12,864 nucleotides of DNA from UBA2773 sp964458715 (lineage in GTDB: Bacteria; Patescibacteriota; Minisyncoccia; Moranbacterales; DUUL01): assembly GCA_964458715.1 (NCBI GenBank), contig CAYWJP010000019.1, positions 1-12,864 of the forward strand. Direction: 5' to 3'. This document shows positions 1 to 6,560 of this stretch, one piece after another. A program made the position numbers and the translations under genes. A model generated the notes under the pieces. That model was not told where the DNA came from and made no database searches. It saw nothing but the letters and a program-made list of their open reading frames with translations. Every line of letters starts with the position of its first letter. Within the stretch, counting starts at the first letter, position 1.

Positions 1-1167
1 CTTTCTACTGCTTTTCCCTTCATTTCTTCTAATGTTACTTCTAATCAGGGGATTATGTACGGAATTAATAAACATAACAACTCCCTGGTCTTGTTTGATA
101 GGTTTTCTATGGAAAATGCCAATACAGTGGTTTTCGCTAAATCAGGAGCGGGAAAAAGTTATGCTATAAAATTAGAAATTCTTCGTTCTTTGATGTTAGG
201 CACCGATTCTATTATTATTGATCCTGAAGATGAATATCGATATCTAGCTGAAGCGGTAGGTGGGAGTTATATTTCAGTTTCAATAAATTCATCTCATCAT
301 ATTAATCCTTTTTCTTTGCAAGCTAATGAAGCCGAAAGTATGGAAGAAGTTTTAAGATCTAATGCGGTTGATTTAATTGGGCTTTTTAAACTAATGCTAG
401 GGAATATCACTCCCGAAGAAGACACTATTTTAGAAAGAGCTATTCACGAAACTTATTTAGTGCGAGATATTACTGAAAATACTTCCATGGAAGATTTGCC
501 GGGTAAAGATATGCCGCTTCTAACAGATTTTCATGAAATTTTGAAAAATATGCAAGGTGGTGAAAGTTTGGCGATGCGAGTAGAGAAGTATACCAAAGGG
601 GTTTATGCGGGATTTTTAAATCAACCTTCCAACGTTATTTTAAAAAATAGATTGATAGTATTTAATATTCGAGATCTTGAAGAAGAATTAAGGCCGATTG
701 CTATGTACTTAATATTGAAATATATTTGGAATGAAGTTCGTTTTAATGTTAAAAAAAGATTAATAACAATTGATGAGGCTTGGTGGATGATGCAACACGA
801 AGACGGGGCTAAGTTTTTGTTTTCAATTGCCAAACGAATTAGAAAATATTACGGAGGGCTAACAACTATTACTCAGGATATTTCTGATTTTTTAGGATCT
901 TCTTATGGAAAGGCGATTGTTTCTAATTCTTCTATTCAGTTATTAATGAAGCAATCTAAGTCGTCAGTAGATGTAGTAGCTGATACTTTTTATTTAACTG
1001 ATAAAGAAAAATATTTTTTAATGGAAACTCAGGTAGGAGAAGGGATATTTTTTGCTGGAAATAAAAGAGCGGCTATCCAAGTAATTGCTTCTTATAATGA
1101 AGATAAAATTATTACTACTAACCCAGCCCAAAGAATTGAAATGAAGAAGAAAGAAAAAGAAGCTTAA
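1..1167 (+). CDS. virB4: VirB4/TraC-like type IV secretion ATPase (5' end outside window)
   Basis: Cytoplasmic P-loop ATPase that in type IV secretion and conjugation systems powers substrate transfer or pilus assembly at the inner membrane. The reading frame is open from base 1, so the ATG at 55 is internal; residues upstream of it continue the family pattern (a G-I-M-Y-G-I-N-K-H-N stretch just before the nucleotide fold). Walker A (AKSGAGKS) lies at 136-159. Walker B (LITIDEAW, with the VirB4-type DEAW) lies near 760-783. A conserved TQD glutamine is at 874-876, followed by a region rich in N and S that is typical of the C-terminal VirB4 domain. About 388 residues are visible, so only the ATPase half is here. 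It ends in a short Lys/Glu-rich tail. The next gene starts 16 bases downstream, suggesting cotranscription. The VirB4 family call is firm; whether the system moves DNA, protein or builds a pilus cannot be told. Confidence 0.92.
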   Translation, partial: LSTAFPFISSNVTSNQGIMYGINKHNNSLVLFDRFSMENANTVVFAKSGAGKSYAIKLEILRSLMLGTDSIIIDPEDEYRYLAEAVGGSYISVSINSSHHINPFSLQANEAESMEEVLRSNAVDLIGLFKLMLGNITPEEDTILERAIHETYLVRDITENTSMEDLPGKDMPLLTDFHEILKNMQGGESLAMRVEKYTKGVYAGFLNQPSNVILKNRLIVFNIRDLEEELRPIAMYLILKYIWNEVRFNVKKRLITIDEAWWMMQHEDGAKFLFSIAKRIRKYYGGLTTITQDISDFLGSSYGKAIVSNSSIQLLMKQSKSSVDVVADTFYLTDKEKYFLMETQVGEGIFFAGNKRAAIQVIASYNEDKIITTNPAQRIEMKKKEKEA

Positions 1168-1183
1168 TTTTAAAAATCAGAGT

Positions 1184-1687
1184 ATGTTCCAGATGAGCGA
1201 TGAGTATTTACATCAGAAAGAATTAGAAAAACAAAGAAGTCGAGATAATAAAAAAAAAGCAACTAAATTTTCAGCTAAGTTTAAGGCAACGCTAGCTGAG
1301 GCGATTACAGATGTTGAAAATGCTAAAATATCCATTCTTCTTAGATTCATAATAATATTAGCGATAGTGGCGGACTTATTTGGATTGATTCCTGTCGCGG
1401 GAACTTTTATAGGATTTTTTTTCGGAATAATTTTGTTTGTTTTATATTTTCTAAATGGGCTCGGAAAAGGTTTTATAAAGGGCGCTACAAAGAAGCAAAT
1501 TAGAAAAAGAAGCATAAGATGGATAAGAAAAACTTTTCTTATGGCCGTTGAAGGGGTTCCGATGTTTAGTTGGTTACCTCTGTTCACCATAGAAGCCTTA
1601 ATCGAATACACCTTATCTAAAAAAAGTCTTGAAAAAAAAATAAAAAAATTAAAAAAAATTAAAAAAAGCATTAAAAAGTTTAAATAA
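1184..1687 (+). CDS. Small Lys-rich membrane protein of the VirB4 locus, function unknown
   Basis: I do not recognise a named family for this 167-residue protein. It has a charged, probably helical N-terminal part (residues 1-48, rich in K, E and R), two closely spaced hydrophobic segments (about 51-67 and 73-93) with a G-L-I-P-V-A-G turn between them, a basic stretch (100-117), a weaker amphipathic segment (about 118-143), and a tail (146-167) that is almost only Lys, Ile and Leu. Both termini are therefore probably cytoplasmic, with a short hairpin through the membrane. The first ATG (1184) was chosen; a second at 1193 would remove three residues, and neither has a Shine-Dalgarno sequence. 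The Lys tail is written with AAA codons and contains A runs of 7 to 9 bases. Its place between the VirB4 ATPase and other membrane proteins suggests an accessory role in the same apparatus, which is inference from context. Confidence 0.75.
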   Translation: MFQMSDEYLHQKELEKQRSRDNKKKATKFSAKFKATLAEAITDVENAKISILLRFIIILAIVADLFGLIPVAGTFIGFFFGIILFVLYFLNGLGKGFIKGATKKQIRKRSIRWIRKTFLMAVEGVPMFSWLPLFTIEALIEYTLSKKSLEKKIKKLKKIKKSIKKFK

Positions 1688-1692
1688 AATAA

Positions 1693-2361
1693 ATGTTAAA
1701 TAAAATTAGAGAAAATTCAAAAATACTCATAATTTTTATAGAGATTTTATTAATTTTTTTGGGATTTTGGTTTTTACTAAACAATTTAACCACTAATGGT
1801 ATTTGGGAAACGGTGGTTTTGAATATTTTGTTTTTTTTAGTATTTCCCTGGCTTATTTTAAAGCAAGGATGGATAAAGAGTGAAATCGAACAAAAAATTA
1901 ATTTTAAAGTTTGCTTACAAATTTTAATTTTTTGGATTATTTTTTTAGTTTTAATTTTAAAATCGGATTACTTATCTTTTATAAAATTAAACTATTTATC
2001 CAGAATAGATTGGTTTTTGAACGATTGGTGGATGATATTTTTTATTGATTTAATCTTGGTACCATTGATTTTGTTTTCCCAAGAATTCTTTTTTCGAAAT
2101 TTTTTAATAAACAAATTAATGGAAACTTTTTCAACTAAAATGACTTTAGTTATTCAAGCAGGATTTTTTGTTTTTTTTGAAATCCTTTTCTTCGAAATTT
2201 TTAGTTGGCAATTCATTCTTTTTAGTTTCTTTCTAGCTTTATTCTTAGGCTGGTTATATACCCGAACCAAATCAATTTGGTATTCATTTGTCACTCGTTG
2301 GGCTCTAATTTTGCTTTTAGACGGAGTTATTTTATACAAAATTCAAAAACTTAAACTTTAA
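1693..2361 (+). CDS. CPBP/CAAX-protease-like membrane protein lacking the catalytic residues
   Basis: A 222-residue polytopic membrane protein with about six hydrophobic segments (roughly 11-29, 40-57, 73-90, 112-129, 152-170, 172-188, then 196-215). The second half resembles the CPBP intramembrane protease fold (CAAX prenyl endopeptidase/bacteriocin self-immunity family), in which three motifs form the active site: EExxxR, FxxxH and HxxxN. Here the corresponding positions read Q130-E131-F-F-F-R135 (second Glu and Arg kept, first Glu lost), F159-V-F-F-E163 (Glu in place of His) and R202-W-A-L-I206 (Arg and Ile in place of His and Asn). The W-L-Y-T-R-T-K-S-I-W stretch before the last motif is typical of the family. 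If the assignment is right, it is a non-proteolytic family member, perhaps a scaffold of the secretion locus. The start lies five bases after the previous stop, without a Shine-Dalgarno sequence. An unrelated hydrophobic protein is the alternative. Confidence 0.6.
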   Translation: MLNKIRENSKILIIFIEILLIFLGFWFLLNNLTTNGIWETVVLNILFFLVFPWLILKQGWIKSEIEQKINFKVCLQILIFWIIFLVLILKSDYLSFIKLNYLSRIDWFLNDWWMIFFIDLILVPLILFSQEFFFRNFLINKLMETFSTKMTLVIQAGFFVFFEILFFEIFSWQFILFSFFLALFLGWLYTRTKSIWYSFVTRWALILLLDGVILYKIQKLKL

Positions 2362-2369
2362 ACTTTGTT

Positions 2370-5300
2370 ATGAAAAAAAATAGAATTGAAATCAGACTTT
2401 TTTATGCCTTTCTTTTAGTTAATCTTCTTTTTTGGAATTCAGCTGGAAGTGTCCAGGCTTTATTCGGTAGCGGATCAAGCGTCCCTTCTGTAGAAGAAGT
2501 TATGGATAAAGTGGAGAATCAGTATGGCTTTGACGCCGATATTTTGAGAAAATCTCAGAAAAAAGGGAATTACCCGCAAGCAGAAATATTTTTTGATAAA
2601 ACTACTCCTAAAATAGGGGAAAAAGTAACGGCAACAGCTATGCCTAAATTTTTCAAAAATTCCAATGAAGATCTTTATTATACTTGGTTTCTATTTAAAG
2701 AGGGAGATTTATCAACTTATGGTGCTGCTGCTATTATGGAGAATGCTAAGCGAAGAGCGATGGGAATTGTTGCTCGTGGCGACTTTGATCCCTTTTTATT
2801 TGCTACTGACTATAGTAGCGGAACTGATGAAGATGGTTACGAAGCCTCTTTTGGAGGAGGTGATGGAGTAGGAGGAAAATCAAATACTGGATCGACAGGA
2901 GAGTATGAAGCTGAAAATTATTCAGATGCTTCAAAACAACTTGTAAATGCTGCTGCTATTACTCGTTGTTACCGACATAATTTTGGAGTATCTAGCCCTG
3001 ATGATTATGACGATGATGAGGATGAAATTAAATATCCTGGAGGTGATTTAATTGTGCAATGTGAGCATAAATTTGCGGAAGCAGAAGATGATTCATTTGA
3101 AAATCCTTACGATTCTAGTGGTAGTGACATAGTATGTGATGCTAGTGGTCATGAGGTGGGTGACGGTGATTTTGGGAAAGACGAAGAAGCTTGTTGGAAA
3201 TTGGATCCTAATAATCCTGATACCGATGGAGATGGAATTAATGATGAAGCGGATTTAGCTGGACTAGGACAGACTCAATTAACTTGGACTTTTAATTCTG
3301 GCGATAGAGTGGGGGTAATAGTGGAAGGAACTTCGATGATTACTACTAATGAAGGAGATCTTGATAGTTCTGCGTTATCAAATACAATTACTTTCACTTG
3401 TACTAATTTTGTTGACGGAGCTTATTGTTTGGATGCTAGTATGCAAATTGGTCAATGTTTAAGTGGTAGTTGTAGTGTTATTTCAAATTGTACTGGTATT
3501 AGTGATGGAATTCCTTGTGAAATTTCAGGAGGAGGAACTGGGACTTGCCAAACAAGTAGTTGCGTCGCGGTCTCGAGTTGTAATGCAAGTTCAGACGGAT
3601 ATCTTTGTGAAAGTGGAGGAATTGAAGGAACTTGCGATGATAGTATTTGTTATTTAGCTCAATGTGCGAATGAAGGTGATACTTGTCAGACTGATGTTGG
3701 AACAATGGGTAGCTGTGACGAATTGAATATTTGTATTGAGGATACTATATCTCTTACAGATCCTGCTCTCAATCCTTATTATAAAATAACCTGGGCGGGA
3801 CTAGATGTTTGTGATAAAGAAGAAGTTGAGGGCGAACCTAAAATGGATTTGATAGAAGATGATGAATGTGATGATGAGAATTCAGGCAGTGGTTATGATG
3901 ATTATGGGGATTATGGTTTTACTTATTTAGCTACCAAAGCGGTTTTTGAACAAAGTGAAGAATTATTAAAAACTAATCTTAATTTTACTCCTCAGGCGCC
4001 GCAATTTAATGTTGAAAATCCTGATTATTCTGATTATATAACCGTTAAGGCTAATTTTAGCCAAAGTGAAATTAGCGATGATTTTGTTTATTATGATTGG
4101 GATATTTATTATTGTGAAGAAAACACATTAGATACTTGTACTTCAATCGCTGCTAACAGAATTACCCCAGATACTTGTAGTGACGGTGACATTTTAGGTA
4201 ATTGTACTAGTGGAAATATTATTTCTGATTCTTATGCCGAAGGAATAGGACTTAATCAAATAAAATTTAAAATAGCTGATACTTTTCTCAGTGCTCAATC
4301 AGAAGACGACAATTTTTATTTGAAAGTTTTTTTGAAAACTAAAAAAAGTAAAAGCGATGACAAAATCGGCCTTTCTAGTGTTGATATTCCAGTTGTAGTT
4401 AATGATAATGCGATTGAATTTTTTAAGGTTTTTGATCAAGGTTCCTCTTATGGTTTCGATGCAATTTCGGATAAAATTTGTGCTCCTGATACTACTGTTA
4501 CCGATCCTCTTGATAATCCTTATGCTCAAATTTGTCCAGTGTATCCTGGTCAAGTAATTGCTGCTAAGGCTGATATTGATATTGATTTGGCAGGAAGTTC
4601 AATTGTGGAATCTTATTCCTGGGAAGTGAACGGACAGCCGGTTGTAGCTCCTGGCTCAGGATCTTCTGCTTGTGATTTCAGTACCTGTTCTTTGGGTGAT
4701 ACTATCTATTTACCAATATCTGGATCAGAAATGGAAATCCAAACAATTTCATTGAAAATCAAAAAAACTGGCGGAGAAGAAGTGACTAGCGAGAGAATGC
4801 TAATTGTAGCTGAACCGATGGTTAAAATTATTAGTAACGACGATAATGCTTGGTCTGAGGGGGTGGAGTATGATGATGGAAGTGGAACTACTTCTACAAA
4901 ATATTCAGACACTGTTTTTTTAGGTGAAATTGGCGAAGTTGCTTCATTTAAAGCTGATTTAGTCCCAGGTTATCTAACTGACGATTTAACTGCTAATAAT
5001 ATTTCTTTGACTTGGTATTTAAACGGGGAAGAAGTAAACTCGGCATTTGCTAGTGCTAATCCTGATCAGGAGATATTAATAGATCAAACCACTGGTGATA
5101 TTAATTTTAAATTAACGGGGGGTGAAGATGATACGATAACTTTAGTAGTAGAAGCTAAAAAAGAATTTTCCACTGCAGAGCAAACTCTTTTAAAAGATAA
5201 TTGGAATATTCAAAATTTAAAGACTCTAAAAAGTAAAAAATCAATTACAATCAAACAAACTGCTGATGTAACCGGAGCACATTATCCTTATGATAATAAT

Positions 5301-5450
5301 TCTATTCAAATGTTTGTTGCCTCAACATTTTCTAATGCCTCTGAATATTTCATCTTTATAATCAGAACGGCCATTGTATTTGTTCTTTTTTGGGCTTTTA
5401 CTTTTGGTTTTAATTTTTGGTTTAGCAGGGAACTTAATATAGAAAAGTAA
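2370..5450 (+). CDS. Giant modular surface protein with C-terminal membrane anchor (VirB4 locus)
   Basis: A 1026-residue exported protein of no named family that I recognise. The N-terminus has basic residues (K2, K3, R5, R9), a hydrophobic core (10-22) and a plausible signal peptidase site after S-V-Q-A30. The rest is acidic and extracellular until a hydrophobic segment at about 990-1016 and a short charged end (R1020-K1026). Modules visible in order: an Ig/PKD-like strand pattern from about 69 (Y-Y-T-W at 103-106), an acidic Gly/Asp-rich stretch (145-275), a thrombospondin-type-3-like loop (279-295), a continuation of the Ig-like pattern (303-342), four Cys repeats (344-455), and further Ig/PKD-like stretches near 545-582, 729-760 and 855-895, each with a buried-looking W (D-W, S-W, T-W-Y-L-N-G). 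It begins eight bases after the preceding gene and abuts the next gene (TAAATG). The position after a VirB4 ATPase suggests a surface component of a secretion or contact apparatus; this role is inferred. Confidence 0.8.
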   Translation: MKKNRIEIRLFYAFLLVNLLFWNSAGSVQALFGSGSSVPSVEEVMDKVENQYGFDADILRKSQKKGNYPQAEIFFDKTTPKIGEKVTATAMPKFFKNSNEDLYYTWFLFKEGDLSTYGAAAIMENAKRRAMGIVARGDFDPFLFATDYSSGTDEDGYEASFGGGDGVGGKSNTGSTGEYEAENYSDASKQLVNAAAITRCYRHNFGVSSPDDYDDDEDEIKYPGGDLIVQCEHKFAEAEDDSFENPYDSSGSDIVCDASGHEVGDGDFGKDEEACWKLDPNNPDTDGDGINDEADLAGLGQTQLTWTFNSGDRVGVIVEGTSMITTNEGDLDSSALSNTITFTCTNFVDGAYCLDASMQIGQCLSGSCSVISNCTGISDGIPCEISGGGTGTCQTSSCVAVSSCNASSDGYLCESGGIEGTCDDSICYLAQCANEGDTCQTDVGTMGSCDELNICIEDTISLTDPALNPYYKITWAGLDVCDKEEVEGEPKMDLIEDDECDDENSGSGYDDYGDYGFTYLATKAVFEQSEELLKTNLNFTPQAPQFNVENPDYSDYITVKANFSQSEISDDFVYYDWDIYYCEENTLDTCTSIAANRITPDTCSDGDILGNCTSGNIISDSYAEGIGLNQIKFKIADTFLSAQSEDDNFYLKVFLKTKKSKSDDKIGLSSVDIPVVVNDNAIEFFKVFDQGSSYGFDAISDKICAPDTTVTDPLDNPYAQICPVYPGQVIAAKADIDIDLAGSSIVESYSWEVNGQPVVAPGSGSSACDFSTCSLGDTIYLPISGSEMEIQTISLKIKKTGGEEVTSERMLIVAEPMVKIISNDDNAWSEGVEYDDGSGTTSTKYSDTVFLGEIGEVASFKADLVPGYLTDDLTANNISLTWYLNGEEVNSAFASANPDQEILIDQTTGDINFKLTGGEDDTITLVVEAKKEFSTAEQTLLKDNWNIQNLKTLKSKKSITIKQTADVTGAHYPYDNNSIQMFVASTFSNASEYFIFIIRTAIVFVLFWAFTFGFNFWFSRELNIEK
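3204..3254 (+). other. Thrombospondin type-3-like calcium-binding loop (residues 279-295 of the surface protein)
   Basis: The encoded peptide reads D-P-N-N-P-D-T-D-G-D-G-I-N-D-E-A-D. The alternating Asp residues D284, D286 and D288, followed by D292, match the calcium-ligand spacing of TSP3/EF-hand-like loops that are common in bacterial surface proteins. A less regular acidic stretch precedes it (G-D-G-D-F-G-K-D-E-E, about 264-273), with C256 and C275 flanking that stretch. It sits between two halves of what looks like a single Ig-like domain (Y-Y-T-W at 103-106 and L-T-W-T at 304-307). Confidence 0.65.
3399..3734 (+). repeat. Four tandem ~30-residue four-Cys repeats (residues 344-455 of the surface protein)
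   Basis: Sixteen cysteines occur in four units: C344, C353, C363, C368; C374, C383, C393, C398; C404, C413, C422, C427; C432, C439, C449, C455. Within a unit the spacing is C-x8-C-x9-C-x4-C in units 1 and 2, with one-residue changes in unit 3 and larger ones in unit 4 (x6, x9, x5). Units are separated by five, five and four residues. Consensus features are a D-G two residues before the second Cys (units 1-3) and a G one residue before the third Cys. Even numbers of Cys in a secreted domain suggest disulfides inside each unit. The DNA copies have diverged, so this is a protein-level repeat rather than a recent DNA duplication. Confidence 0.85.
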
Positions 5451-6560
5451 ATGTTTAAAAAAATTATAATATTTTTAATCGTTGCTAGTTTTATTTTAGT
5501 CCTATGGTTTTTTAGGGATTTTTTCTGGAACATTTTTTCTGGAACAGAAAAATTAATAATTGAAACGTCTTTACCAGAAGAAGTAATTGTCGAAAAAGAG
5601 ACAAATATAATTGTTGAAAAAAATATAATTGGAATGGGTGATATTAGAGCTGTCGTAAAAACGAATGAAAATAAAATTATTTACTATAATCAAAATAATT
5701 TTATAGAGACAGATTCGGTTGGATCCTACAAAAAGAATCTAGGTTCTTATCCTTTTAATAATCCGAAAACAGTTAAATGTTCAAAAACTGGAAAATTTTG
5801 TCTGGTTTGGACGGGAGAGAAATTTTCGGTTTTTAACTTGGCTTTAAAACAAAATACAGAATTGGCTAGCAATATAAAAGCAGTAAATTTTAATTCTCTT
5901 GAGGACGGATTGATTTACTTGTTTTTTAAAAATGGAAATTATGAGTTAGATAGTTCTGATTTAGACGGTAAAAATTGGATCCAGATGAAAAAAATAAAAG
6001 GAGATAATCTTAATATTTCAGTTAGTCCTCAAGGTGATAAAATAATTTATTTTTCAAAAAAAGTTAGCGCAACAGAAAGCGGGATTTTTTTGACAGGAGT
6101 GTCAAATCAAGAGCCAGCTCAAAAAATAATTGAAAAAGATGTCATCGATGTTTTATGGGCACCAACCGGAACTAAAATATTATTTTCTTTTTATGATCAT
6201 TCGGTTGCTCCCAAGAGGATTCAGTTGGGATATTATGACTTAAATCAAAGCAAGAAATATGAATTAGGTTTGCCTAGTATTGCTCAGAAATGTGTTTGGT
6301 CTGAAAGGGCTAATTATTTATATTGTGCGGCTTTAACGAGTGCTTCTCCTAAAGTTTTTGAATTAGATGATTGGTATTCGGGAAAATTTATTTCTCAAGA
6401 TATTTTTTGGAAAATAGACTTAAATGAAAGTAAAAAAGAAAAAATCTTTAATGACTTAGAAAAATATCCTCAAGTAGACTCCTTTAATCTAATATTATTA
6501 AATGAAGAGTTGTTTTTTGTTGATAAAATTTCTGGGAACTTAATTAAAAGAGAAATATAA
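5451..6560 (+). CDS. Membrane-anchored beta-propeller-like (TolB/PD40-type) protein
   Basis: A 369-residue protein with an N-terminal signal-anchor (basic F-K-K, hydrophobic about 4-20, then R22-D23) and a soluble, probably extracytoplasmic remainder. Several stretches fit the TolB/WD40-like blade signature of a turn followed by a beta strand: S-K-T-G-K-F-C-L-V-W (111-120), S-P-Q-G-D-K-I-I-Y-F (192-201), A-P-T-G-T-K-I-L-F-S-F (237-247) and S-E-R-A-N-Y-L-Y-C (284-292). The spacing of about 40-50 residues suits a propeller of six or so blades. The ATG follows the stop of the surface-protein gene with no gap (TAAATG), and no Shine-Dalgarno sequence is present, so translation is probably coupled and the two products may work together. 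Its 3' end overlaps the converging glycan gene by 17 bases. The propeller call is moderate; a partner-binding role is inference. Confidence 0.7.
   Translation: MFKKIIIFLIVASFILVLWFFRDFFWNIFSGTEKLIIETSLPEEVIVEKETNIIVEKNIIGMGDIRAVVKTNENKIIYYNQNNFIETDSVGSYKKNLGSYPFNNPKTVKCSKTGKFCLVWTGEKFSVFNLALKQNTELASNIKAVNFNSLEDGLIYLFFKNGNYELDSSDLDGKNWIQMKKIKGDNLNISVSPQGDKIIYFSKKVSATESGIFLTGVSNQEPAQKIIEKDVIDVLWAPTGTKILFSFYDHSVAPKRIQLGYYDLNQSKKYELGLPSIAQKCVWSERANYLYCAALTSASPKVFELDDWYSGKFISQDIFWKIDLNESKKEKIFNDLEKYPQVDSFNLILLNEELFFVDKISGNLIKREI

Noticed and set aside
1213..1671. Long open frame (152 codons) antisense to the Lys-rich membrane protein
   Set aside because: It is a mirror of AT-rich coding sequence (Lys AAA gives Phe TTT), has no promoter, ribosome site or recognisable domain, and lies wholly within the plus-strand gene.
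3463..3657. Alternative plus-strand frame inside the Cys-repeat region
   Set aside because: The main frame has clear repeat structure and domain order; the alternative frame has low-complexity V/L/E composition expected from a shifted repeat.
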